A stretch of DNA of 33,645 nt from a bacterium (lineage in GTDB: Bacteria; Planctomycetota; Planctomycetia; Gemmatales; Gemmataceae): positions 1 to 33,645 of the forward strand of contig JAFKFQ010000387.1 in NCBI GenBank assembly GCA_017308215.1, written 5' to 3'. Positions within the stretch are counted from its first letter, which is position 1. Every line of letters starts with the position of its first letter. The position numbers and the translations under genes were made by a program. Of this stretch, positions 24,614-31,572 are shown one piece after another. The notes under the pieces were generated by a model. It searched no databases. It was not told where the DNA came from and saw only the letters and a list, made by a program, of their open reading frames with translations.

Positions 24614-26641
24614 GTGGCGGCGGGGGAAGGCGGGGGCGGGCGCGTCGTGCTGTTCGGGCACGAGGGTTACCTCGTGCCGGACGGGCTCGCCGCCGGCGAC
24701 ACGCAGAAGCTGGTGACGAACGCCGTCCACTGGGCGGCCGGTGGGAAGGCGACCGAGGTCGTCGTACTCGGCCTCGCCGGCACGGCCGACGCGCTGAAGA
24801 AGGCCGGTCTCCCGGCCGCAAACGCGAAGGGCGCACCGGCCGGGGCGAAGGGCCGCGTGGTCGTGTGCAACGCCGGCGGGCTTCGGGCCGCTGACGCGCC
24901 GGCGCTCGAGAAATTCCTCGCGGGCGGCGGCGGGATCGTGGCCGGCGGGCCGGGGTGGGGCTGGGAGCAGACGCACCCCGGCCAGTCGCTCGCCGCCGAC
25001 CACGCCGGGAACACGGTGTTCGCCGCCGCCGGCCTCGTCATCGCGAGCGGCACGCTCGACGCGCCCGCCGGAAAGAAACTCGCCGTCGGCACACCGGATC
25101 GCTTCGCGCACGTCGCCGCGGCCGAAACCCTCATTAACGACGCGGTGAAAGCGAAAGCCGCGCCGCCCGGCGACGCCCGTACGGCGGAAGCAACGCTTAC
25201 CGGCGCACTGCGCGCCCTGCCGACCGCCGAACAGGCGAAGCTCACGGGCCGGCTCACGAAGACGCTCGCCGGCGTACCGGCGGCGATTCCGACGGCGAAA
25301 CAACCGCTCAAGGGCGGTACGCCTGGCCGGCTCGCGCTCGGGCTGCGGACGAAGCTCGCGCTCGACCTCCCGCCCGACCGCCTCGCCGCCGACCCCGCCG
25401 CGGGTGCCTTCCCCGGGACCGTGGCGAAGGGCGCGCCGCGTGTGAAAGGGCGCACTGTCACGGTCCGCACCGGCGCTCCGGGCTACGTCTGCGACGGCCA
25501 CGGCGTGTCGGCGAAGGCCGACGTCTGGCACAGCACCGGCGTCTACGCCGCGCCGGGCGAGGTGGTGCGGGTCGGCATCCCGGCCGAACTCGCGGGGAAG
25601 GGGCTCGGCGTCCGCATCGGGGCGCACACCGACCAACTCTGGCACCTCGACCGCTGGGAGCGCGCCCCGCAGGTCTCGCGCTGGTTCCCGCTGGCCGCCG
25701 CGACCACGCCCGCGGCCAACCCGTTCGGCGGGCTCGTCTACGTCACGGCCCCGGTCGGGGCGAAGCTCGGCGACGTCACCACGACGATCGACGGCGGCGT
25801 CGAGGCGCCGGTCTACTTCGCCGGGAAGACGACGGCCCCCGAGTGGGCGAAGCTGCGGTCCGCGCCGGCGCCGTGGGCGGAGTTCGTCAGCGACAAACTC
25901 GTACTCACCGTGCCGGCGGCGGTCGCGCGGGGGGTGGAGAACCCGGCCGAGTTGCTCGCCTTCTGGGACCAGGTGCTCGACGGCTGTGCCGACCTGACGG
26001 TCGTCGACCGCCGCCGCGGCCGGGCCGAGCGGATGGTGTTCGACGAGCAGATCTCCAACGGGTACCTCCACTCGGGCTACCCGATCATGGCCCCGCTCGA
26101 AATCGCCCCGCTGGCCGTGGACGTTGTGCGGATGCGGCGCGAGGGGGCGTGGGGCTTCTTCCACGAACTCGGCCACAACCACCAGCAGCGCGACTGGACG
26201 TTCGACGGCACCGTCGAGGTGACGTGCAACCTGTACTCCCTCTACCTGCTGGAGACGTTCTGTCCCGGCGCCCCGGTCCACGACGAGATGAAGGGGCCGG
26301 GACAGGTGCGCAACGCGGCGAAGCACAAGGCGGGCGGTTCGACGTTCGAGAACTGGCAGCGCGAACCGTTCGTGGCGCTGATCGTGTACGACCAGCTGCG
26401 CCGCTCCTTCGGCTGGGACGTGTTTAAGAAGGTGTTCGCCGAGTACCACGCCGCCGCGCCGGCCGACCGCCCGCGCACGGAGCAGGCGAAGCGCGACCGG
26501 TTCGTGGTGCGCTTCTCGAAGGCAGCGGGGCGGAACGTCGCCCCGGCGTTCGAGGCGTGGGGCGTGCCGGTGGGCGACGCGGCGAAGCGCGAGGTGGCGG
26601 CGCTGCCGGCGTGGGAGCCGCCGGCGCCGGGCGGGCGGTAG
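24614..26641 (+). CDS. M60-family (enhancin/TCAF-like) metallopeptidase body, frameshifted at its N-terminus
   Basis: A 675-residue frame. The N-terminal part (RVVLFGHEGYL, then LVTNAVHWAAGG and VVVCNAGGL) resembles the glutaminase-like domain found before M60 domains in TCAF proteins. The M60 catalytic site is HELGHNH with H517, E518 and H521, followed by GTVEVTCNLYSLYLLE supplying E535, the expected glutamate in the HExxH...E arrangement. M60 peptidases cleave glycoproteins such as mucins. The GTG at 24614 is only the first start in this frame; the natural start with its ribosome site is probably 24487. As written the protein has no signal peptide and would remain inside the cell. It ends in an inverted-repeat spacer. 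Confidence 0.82.
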   Translation: MAAGEGGGGRVVLFGHEGYLVPDGLAAGDTQKLVTNAVHWAAGGKATEVVVLGLAGTADALKKAGLPAANAKGAPAGAKGRVVVCNAGGLRAADAPALEKFLAGGGGIVAGGPGWGWEQTHPGQSLAADHAGNTVFAAAGLVIASGTLDAPAGKKLAVGTPDRFAHVAAAETLINDAVKAKAAPPGDARTAEATLTGALRALPTAEQAKLTGRLTKTLAGVPAAIPTAKQPLKGGTPGRLALGLRTKLALDLPPDRLAADPAAGAFPGTVAKGAPRVKGRTVTVRTGAPGYVCDGHGVSAKADVWHSTGVYAAPGEVVRVGIPAELAGKGLGVRIGAHTDQLWHLDRWERAPQVSRWFPLAAATTPAANPFGGLVYVTAPVGAKLGDVTTTIDGGVEAPVYFAGKTTAPEWAKLRSAPAPWAEFVSDKLVLTVPAAVARGVENPAELLAFWDQVLDGCADLTVVDRRRGRAERMVFDEQISNGYLHSGYPIMAPLEIAPLAVDVVRMRREGAWGFFHELGHNHQQRDWTFDGTVEVTCNLYSLYLLETFCPGAPVHDEMKGPGQVRNAAKHKAGGSTFENWQREPFVALIVYDQLRRSFGWDVFKKVFAEYHAAAPADRPRTEQAKRDRFVVRFSKAAGRNVAPAFEAWGVPVGDAAKREVAALPAWEPPAPGGR

Positions 26642-26659
26642 TGGCGGGGCTCGGGGCTT

Positions 26660-26697
26660 CCGTAGGTCGGGTCGAGTCCGCGAGGCCCGACCTACGG
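26660..26697. terminator. 12-pair inverted repeat between convergent genes
   Basis: CCGTAGGTCGGG (26660-26671) pairs exactly with CCCGACCTACGG (26686-26697) around a 14-base loop. It lies 18 bases after the M60 stop and contains the stop codon of the opposing small gene (26692-26694). A bidirectional terminator is the simplest reading; the 31513-31572 element shares its outer CGTAGGT arms. Confidence 0.65.
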
Positions 26698-27000
26698 GAG
26701 CATGTCCGCCGCGAAGAGGCCGCCTTCGTCGGCGTATCCCAACAACACCTGTGTGAAATACACCAGTCTTGCCTCGGCGTGCTCCGTGATTCGGTACTCG
26801 TCGAGCCAGGCATTGATGGCGGGCGCGTCGGCCATCCACAGCCGCTGGGCGGCACGCAGATCGGCCAGGTCCGTCGGGGACGCATGCCGGAGGAAGTCGA
26901 AGATCCGCTCGTCGAATTGGTAGCGGCCGTATCGCTCGGCCGGAGCCGCTACCCACGCCAGCGCCGGGGGGAGTTTCGACCAGTCCAACATTACTGCCAT
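26692..27000 (-). CDS. Small protein of unknown function, coupled to a receiver gene
   Basis: A 102-residue soluble protein I do not recognise. It is rich in aromatic and acidic residues (WSKLPPALAWVAAPAERYGRY, FDFLRHASPTDLADLRAAQRLW) and has no signal peptide, membrane segment or cysteines. It overlaps the end of the receiver gene: ATG codons at 27000 and at 26991 are both possible, the second forming a TAATG overlap with the receiver stop and giving 99 residues. The tight coupling suggests that the product works with the receiver, perhaps as its target, but this is inference. Its stop codon lies within the 26660-26697 repeat. Confidence 0.62.
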   Translation of the reverse strand: MAVMLDWSKLPPALAWVAAPAERYGRYQFDERIFDFLRHASPTDLADLRAAQRLWMADAPAINAWLDEYRITEHAEARLVYFTQVLLGYADEGGLFAADMLP

Positions 27001-27341
27001 CCCGTGGTCTCCGAATTCAGTGCCGCTTCGATTCCCGCGAAGCGTGTCTTCGGGCACGCGGCGTCCGCCCCCGCGGCGAGCAGTGCCGCGTTCCCGTCCT
27101 CGTGTGCTGATACCGCCGCCACGCGCGGCCGCGGGTCGAGGTGCCGCACGAGCGCGACCACCTCGGTCCCCTTCCCGTCGTCCAGGTCGTAGTCGGTCAG
27201 CACGACGTCGAACGCGGCCGCGAGCAGCGCGGCCTTCGCGGCGGCGACCGACGGCACTACGGTCAGGTCGTGGGCGCTGAGGAACTGCTTTCCCGCCACC
27301 CGCACGAAAACCGCGTGGTTCTCGACCCACAGGATTCGCAC
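26991..27341 (-). CDS. Stand-alone receiver-domain protein with altered acidic pocket
   Basis: A 116-residue single receiver domain starting at GTG. The phosphoacceptor is D50 in VVLTDYDLDDG, S78 occupies the Ser/Thr switch position in AAVSAH, and K98 lies in CPKTRF where KP is usual. The acidic pair at the first strand end is E7-N8 instead of two acids, so Mg binding and phosphorylation may be weaker. No output domain or kinase is adjacent. It runs into a small unknown gene with overlapping ends. The only gene upstream on this strand, DUF3500, is separated by a strong terminator, so this pair has its own promoter in a short ~67-base gap or depends on read-through. Confidence 0.8.
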   Translation of the reverse strand: MRILWVENHAVFVRVAGKQFLSAHDLTVVPSVAAAKAALLAAAFDVVLTDYDLDDGKGTEVVALVRHLDPRPRVAAVSAHEDGNAALLAAGADAACPKTRFAGIEAALNSETTGWQ

Positions 27342-27352
27342 AGCAGTTGCCC

Positions 27353-27392
27353 GGAAAACGAAAAAGCGGCGCGGGGCGAGCCCCGCGCCGCT
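27353..27392 (-). terminator. Rho-independent terminator of the DUF3500 gene
   Basis: On the minus strand a 12-pair stem (AGCGGCGCGGGG with its complement, four-base loop, 27365-27392) is followed by TTTTTCGTTTT. It starts 17 bases after the DUF3500 stop at 27409. This is the most classical intrinsic terminator in the window. Confidence 0.85.
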
Positions 27393-27408
27393 GGGCGGAA
27401 CCCCAAAC

Positions 27409-28449
27409 TCACGCCAGCCGGCTGCTGACGTTCACGAAGGTGTGGATGTGCGGCAGGGCGCGGAAGCTCCACACGAAGCCCGGGCCTTCCAGCCGCCAGA
27501 AGCTCCACGGCTCGCGGGCGGTCCGCTCGCCCTCGGTGTAGAACGCGAACGCCAGCCGGTCCATCCCGCCGTTCGCCCGCACGATCTCCATCACCTCGTC
27601 CCCGTCGGCCCGGCGGTACGGCGACACCAGCTCGCGCATCACCCGCTCCACCAGCCCCTTCTGGTCGCGCGTCAGCGCCGTGAACGCCACCCCCGGCGCC
27701 TTGTAGTCGGCCCGCGGTAGCTGCACCGACGCCACCCCGTCGCGCCACGTCCCCGGCTTCACCGCCTGCGGCTTCTGCTCGTCGGACAATGACGCGAACA
27801 GGTCCATGAGCGAGCGGGTCTGGTGGTAGAACACGTTGTTCGTGGCGTACCCGCTCGGGCTGTGGCCGTAGTACAGCGGCCCGCCGAACGCCGCGCCCTG
27901 CTCCGAGTTGCCGTCGCAGCGGATGGTCAGGTGGTGGCCGGCGAACATGAGCGAGAACGGCCGCTCGCTGGCCGCCTCGCCGTAGAACAGGGCGCCGATG
28001 CTCTCGAAGTCGCCGCTGTTGTCGAACCGGCCGTTGCGGCTCAGCAGGCGGTAGCCCTCGTTGCCGTTGGCGAGCGACTTGAAGATGCGGTCGAGCTGCT
28101 CGATCTGCGTGCGGGTGTAGGCGGCGCCGATGCGCACGTCGGCGTTCGGCGGGGCGTTGTGCGTGGCGAGCCGGGCCGGGGCGCCGCCCTTCGGGCCGAA
28201 GTCCCACGGCTTCACGACCTTCGCCTTCTGCTCGGGCGTCAGCGTGGCGAACAGTTCGCGGATCATGGCCTCGCTGGTCGCCTGCTGCTGGGCGCGGGCG
28301 GCCCGGGCCTTCGCCAGCGGCGAGAACGTCTCGGCGGCCGGGATCGCGCCGGCGACGGCCACGGCCCCGAGGGTGCGGAAGAAGTCGCGGCGGCCGAGTT
28401 CCGGGGTGTCGCAGTCGGGGCACGGGACGGGCTTGTCGGCGGGCTGCAT
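27409..28449 (-). CDS. DUF3500 protein with Tat-type signal
   Basis: A 346-residue precursor. It begins with a CPDC pair (Cys10, Cys13), then GRRDFFRTLGAVAVAGAIPA, a twin-arginine signal (RR at 20-21), implying export in folded form. The DUF3500 body shows MFAGHHLTIRCDGNSEQGAAFGGPLYYGHSPSGY, LSDEQKPQAVKPGTWRDGV and a C-terminal FAFYTEGERTAREPWSFWRLEGPGFVWSFRALPHIHTF block with conserved Trp and His. The function of the family is unknown. The Cys pair before the signal is common in planctomycetal Tat substrates and may bind metal. GGAGG lies eight bases before the ATG. It is monocistronic: a long inverted repeat lies upstream and a terminator downstream. Confidence 0.88.
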   Translation of the reverse strand: MQPADKPVPCPDCDTPELGRRDFFRTLGAVAVAGAIPAAETFSPLAKARAARAQQQATSEAMIRELFATLTPEQKAKVVKPWDFGPKGGAPARLATHNAPPNADVRIGAAYTRTQIEQLDRIFKSLANGNEGYRLLSRNGRFDNSGDFESIGALFYGEAASERPFSLMFAGHHLTIRCDGNSEQGAAFGGPLYYGHSPSGYATNNVFYHQTRSLMDLFASLSDEQKPQAVKPGTWRDGVASVQLPRADYKAPGVAFTALTRDQKGLVERVMRELVSPYRRADGDEVMEIVRANGGMDRLAFAFYTEGERTAREPWSFWRLEGPGFVWSFRALPHIHTFVNVSSRLA

Positions 28450-28561
28450 GAGACGGGCCTCCGGCGGGGACGAGAACGGGAAAGGGTTTCGGGCGATGCG
28501 TAGGTATTACACCCGATCCGCGCGGGCCTGTCACGCGCGGATTCGATGAGTGTTCCGCGGT

Positions 28562-28686
28562 GGGCGAACGGCCGGCGTGAGCCGGCTGGTCGTTGGTACG
28601 GGTGCCTGGGACGGCGACCGATCACCCACGTTGTTCGCTCGGGCACCTGCACCAACCACCAGCCGGCTCACGCCGGCCGTTCGCCC
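28562..28686. repeat. Long inverted repeat with 29-base perfect arms
   Basis: The arms 28562-28590 and 28658-28686 are exact reverse complements. Pairing continues inward for about 16 more bases with four mismatches (28591-28606 against 28642-28657). Each arm carries the core GCGAACGGCCGGCGTGAGCC followed by GG, which itself folds as CCGGC-GTGA-GCCGG, a GNRA-type loop. It starts six bases past the stop of the HD gene at 28693 and can terminate that transcript. Other copies of the core lie at 31536-31557 and, degenerate, 106-130. Confidence 0.85.
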
Positions 28687-28692
28687 GGAGGG

Positions 28693-29697
28693 TCAGTCGT
28701 ACCCGCCGCCGCCCTCGCCGATCAGGTCGCCGTTGCTGCCGCCCTTGTAGAACCGGCGGCCGAGGTTATGGTTGTACGGCGTCCACGCCGACGGGTTGTT
28801 CTTGTCCTCCCTCAGCTCCCGCGCCACTTGGTGCATCCGCGTGTCCATCATGTCGATGACGTGGAGCAGCATCGCCTCCGGCGTCATCGGCACGCGCGGG
28901 CTGCCCCACTCGAGCGTGCCGTGGTGGCTGAGGATCATGTGCTGGAGCCGCAGCATCAACTCGCGTGGGATCGGCTCGCCGGTCAGATCCGGCACCTTCA
29001 GCGCGGCGGTCGTCAGCAGCTCGACGCCGATCGCCAGGTGGCCGACCAGCTGCCCCTCGTCGGAGTAGCCGAAGGCGCGGGCGTAGGTGAGTTCGCGGAC
29101 CTTCCCGGCGTCGTGGAGGAAGACGCCCATCAGGAGCAGGTCGCGGTCCACGAACGGGTACAGCGGCAGGAGGCGCTCGGCGGCGTCCATCATGGTGACG
29201 ACGTGCTCGAGCAGCCCGCCGACGTAGGCGTGGTGGAGCTTCACCCCGGCCGGGCATGCCGCGAACTGGCGGACGAAGGCGTCGTCCATGAGCAGGCACT
29301 CGGCGAGCGCCCGCAGGTGCGGGTTGCCGAGCTTGAACAGGTAGCCGCGCAGCCGGTCCATCAGCTTCGGGATGCTCTGCTCGGTCTGCGGTAGGAAGTC
29401 CGACAGATCGACCTTCCCCGGCTCCTCGCGCTCGACCGACGTGAGGATGACCTGGAGCGCCCCTTGGAACAACTGTACCTTGCCGGCGGCGTGGACGAAG
29501 TCGCCGGGGTCGAACCCGCGCGCCACGTTGTCGCCGGCGTTCCACAGCCGCGCCGAGATGCCGCCGGTGCGGTCGCGGAGTTCCAGCTGCAGGTACGGCG
29601 CCCCGTTCCGGTTCACGCGGAGCTGCTTGTCGGCGACGAGGTACACGTCGTCGAGCGGGTCTCCGTCGCGGAGCTGGTCCACGGTGCGGCGGGGCAT
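28693..29697 (-). CDS. OB-fold/HD-domain 3'-5' exoribonuclease (YhaM-like)
   Basis: A 334-residue cytoplasmic protein. Residues 15-90 form an OB-fold nucleic-acid-binding domain (VYLVADKQLRVNRNGAPYLQLELRDRTG, then GDFVHAAGKVQLFQGALQVILT). Residues 150-300 form the HD phosphohydrolase domain with H165 in GLLEHVV, the HD pair H195-D196 in MGVFLHDAGK, HH at 258-259 and D282/D285 in VIDMMD. This order matches YhaM/CBF1, a 3'-5' exonuclease that trims single-stranded RNA or DNA. All metal ligands look intact. AGGA lies eight bases before the ATG at 29697; the open frame upstream is non-coding repeat. It is divergent from the ECF sigma operon. Confidence 0.9.
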   Translation of the reverse strand: MPRRTVDQLRDGDPLDDVYLVADKQLRVNRNGAPYLQLELRDRTGGISARLWNAGDNVARGFDPGDFVHAAGKVQLFQGALQVILTSVEREEPGKVDLSDFLPQTEQSIPKLMDRLRGYLFKLGNPHLRALAECLLMDDAFVRQFAACPAGVKLHHAYVGGLLEHVVTMMDAAERLLPLYPFVDRDLLLMGVFLHDAGKVRELTYARAFGYSDEGQLVGHLAIGVELLTTAALKVPDLTGEPIPRELMLRLQHMILSHHGTLEWGSPRVPMTPEAMLLHVIDMMDTRMHQVARELREDKNNPSAWTPYNHNLGRRFYKGGSNGDLIGEGGGGYD

Positions 29698-29752
29698 CGG
29701 GCTAATCCTGGGGGTCGGCGGTACGGGGCGAACGGGTACGCTAGGGATGCTC

Positions 29753-29840
29753 GGGACGGGGAACAGGAGACGGGAGACAGGAAACTCACGAGTTCGGGTG
29801 TCACACGTCCCCTGTTCCCCGTCCCCTGTCTCCCGTCCCG
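29753..29840. repeat. Heptad-based inverted repeat between divergent genes
   Basis: The arms 29753-29787 and 29807-29840 are complementary at 27 of 34 aligned positions. The left arm divides into seven-base units (GGGACGG, GGAACAG, GAGACGG, GAGACAG) and the right arm into the complementary ones (CCCCTGT, TCCCCGT, CTCCCGT). It resembles 6044-6140 in design although the unit sequence differs. It lies between the HD gene and the ECF sigma factor and would fall in the leader or promoter of one or both. Confidence 0.7.
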
Positions 29841-29910
29841 CATCTACAACAACCGCCCCGGCCGCGCGAACGCCCGGCCCGCCGCCCGCGTACAGGGTGT
29901 AGGGAGCGCT

Positions 29911-30543
29911 GTGCCCGATCCCGCCCGCCTTCCCGCCGAGACGGACGAACAGCTCCTCGCCCGCCTCCGGGCCGGAGACCGGTCGGTGTTCGGCACGCTC
30001 GTGAAGCGGTACGAGCGAGAACTGTTCGGCTACCTCCGCCGGTACGTCGGCGACGACGACTTGGCCGACGACGTGTTCCAGAACACGTTCATCGCGGTGT
30101 TCCGCAAGATCGGCCAGTACGAGCCCGGGCGGGCGGCGCGGCCGTGGCTGTACGCCATCGCCACCAACCAGGCGATCGACGCGCTGCGGCGGCGGACGCG
30201 CCGCGGCGACCGCTCGGCCGACGCCCGCACCGCCCCCGACGAGGAGGGCGAGCCGCGGCCGCTGTTCGAGCTGGTGCCCGCCCCCGGCCCTGACCCGGGC
30301 GAGAGCGCCGACCGCGCCGAGCAGGCCGGGCGCGTCCGCGCCGCGGTGGACCGGCTCCCGGACCTGTTGCGCCAGGTGGTCGTGCTGGCGTACTTCCAGG
30401 GGCTGAAGTACAAGGACATCGCCGACGTACTGGGCATCCCGGTCGGCACGGTGAAGTCTCGGCTCCACGCGGCGACGACGAAACTGACGGAAGACTGGAC
30501 GGCGGCCGAAGACCACACACCCCGTCCCGTGGGTGAACCATGA
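29911..30543 (+). CDS. ECF-type sigma-70 factor
   Basis: A 210-residue protein. Region 2 spans ~24-96 (LVKRYERELFGYLRRYVGDDDLADDVFQNTF, then FRKIGQYEPGRAARPWLYAIATNQAIDALRRR). An acidic linker follows, then region 4 (RLPDLLRQVVVLAYFQGLKYKDIADVLGIPVGTVKSRLHAAT), the -35-reading helix-turn-helix. Start at GTG 29911 with AGGGAG at 29901-29906, five bases upstream; the longer frame runs through the repeat. Its TGA overlaps the ATG of the anti-sigma gene by four bases (ATGA), the usual coupling for a sigma/anti-sigma pair. Target promoters are unknown. Confidence 0.93.
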   Translation: MPDPARLPAETDEQLLARLRAGDRSVFGTLVKRYERELFGYLRRYVGDDDLADDVFQNTFIAVFRKIGQYEPGRAARPWLYAIATNQAIDALRRRTRRGDRSADARTAPDEEGEPRPLFELVPAPGPDPGESADRAEQAGRVRAAVDRLPDLLRQVVVLAYFQGLKYKDIADVLGIPVGTVKSRLHAATTKLTEDWTAAEDHTPRPVGEP

Positions 30544-31517
30544 CCGACGAACACGACGACCTGCCCGGCTACCTCTTCGACCTGTTCGACCCCGCCGAGC
30601 ACGCCGCCGTTGCCGCGCGCCTCGCCGCCGACCCCGACCTCGCCGTCCGGCTCGCGCGGCTTCAGGCGGCCCTCGCCCCGCTCAAGGCCGAGCCCGCCCC
30701 CGAGGCGCCCCCCGGGCTCGCGCTGCGTGCGCTGGCCCGCGTCGCCGAGTACGTCGTTGCCACCGAGCCGCGGCAATCAGCGCGCCCGACGCCGGTGGAG
30801 GTCATCGCCGCCGACGTGGCGCCGGAGCGCGTCGGCCCGCGGCGCCTCCCCGTCACCGACCGGCCGGAGGCGCGGACGCTCGGCGGTCGGTTCCGCATCG
30901 AGCTGGTGGTCGCGGCGGGGATCGGGCTGATCGGCGTCGGGCTCGCCTCGACCTTCGTGATGAAGGCCCGCCAGCAGAGCGACACGGTCGCGTGCCAGGC
31001 CAACCTGATGACGCTTCACCAGGGGCTGTCCGGCTACGCCGACGCGAACGCCGGCCGCTTCCCGGAGGTCGGCACCCCCGCGCACCCGGTCGCGGGCTCG
31101 TTCGTGGCAGCACTGGCGGAAAACGGTCAGGTGCCGCCCGGCTTCCGCGCCGTCTGCCCGGCCGCCGGCGGCACGCCGGTTCTGGACGCGCGCGTCGTGC
31201 CGGCGACAACGGTCGGGTACGCCTACACGCTGGGCCACCGGGGGACGGACGGGCTGGTCCTCGGCCCGCGCCGGGCGAACGGGATCGACGAGGAGAACGA
31301 CCTGATCCCGGTGTGCGCCGACATCCCGGTCGGCGCCGCGGGCGCCCCGCACACGCACGGCCAGAACGTCCTCTTCGCCGGCGGCAACGTCCGCTTCGCC
31401 ACCGTCCCGACGGTCGGGCTGAACGGTGACGACATCTACCGCAACTTCCTCGGCCGGGTCGCCGCCGGCGTGGACCGGGCGGATGCTGTGCTGGGGGTGG
31501 GAAGCGATCGACCGTAG
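30540..31517 (+). CDS. Membrane anti-sigma factor with pseudopilin (DUF1559-like) outer domain
   Basis: A 325-residue single-pass protein. Residues 1-70 are an acidic helical cytoplasmic part (LPGYLFDLFDPAEHAAVAARLAADPDL) of the anti-sigma type, without the HxxxCxxC zinc motif. A linker leads to one membrane segment at ~120-141. The outer part starts ACQANLMTLHQGLSGYADANAGRFP and ends HTHGQNVLFAGGNVRFAT, which match the opening and closing elements of planctomycetal DUF1559/H-X9-DG pseudopilin domains. It starts by four-base overlap with the ECF gene, so the two are made together. It probably holds the sigma factor at the membrane until an external cue is sensed. The stop codon is inside the 31513-31572 repeat. 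Confidence 0.82.
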   Translation: MTDEHDDLPGYLFDLFDPAEHAAVAARLAADPDLAVRLARLQAALAPLKAEPAPEAPPGLALRALARVAEYVVATEPRQSARPTPVEVIAADVAPERVGPRRLPVTDRPEARTLGGRFRIELVVAAGIGLIGVGLASTFVMKARQQSDTVACQANLMTLHQGLSGYADANAGRFPEVGTPAHPVAGSFVAALAENGQVPPGFRAVCPAAGGTPVLDARVVPATTVGYAYTLGHRGTDGLVLGPRRANGIDEENDLIPVCADIPVGAAGAPHTHGQNVLFAGGNVRFATVPTVGLNGDDIYRNFLGRVAAGVDRADAVLGVGSDRP

Positions 31518-31572
31518 GTGCGAAGCCCCGACGTGGCGAACGGCCGGCGTGAGCCGGACCCGACGACCTACG
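31513..31572. repeat. Composite inverted repeat containing both flanking stop codons
   Basis: CGTAGGT (31513-31519) pairs with ACCTACG (31566-31572). Inside is the 31536-31557 copy of the GAACGGCCGGCGTGAGCCGG core with its GTGA loop. The TAG of the anti-sigma gene (31515-31517) and the TAG of the opposing sigma gene (31568-31570) both come from the outer arms. It probably terminates both convergent transcripts. Confidence 0.7.

Noticed and set aside
24598-24645. GGC/GGGGG tract as a CRISPR, G-quadruplex gene or microsatellite feature by itself
   Set aside because: It is short, with no spacer structure. Its relevance is as the site of the frameshift, reported above.
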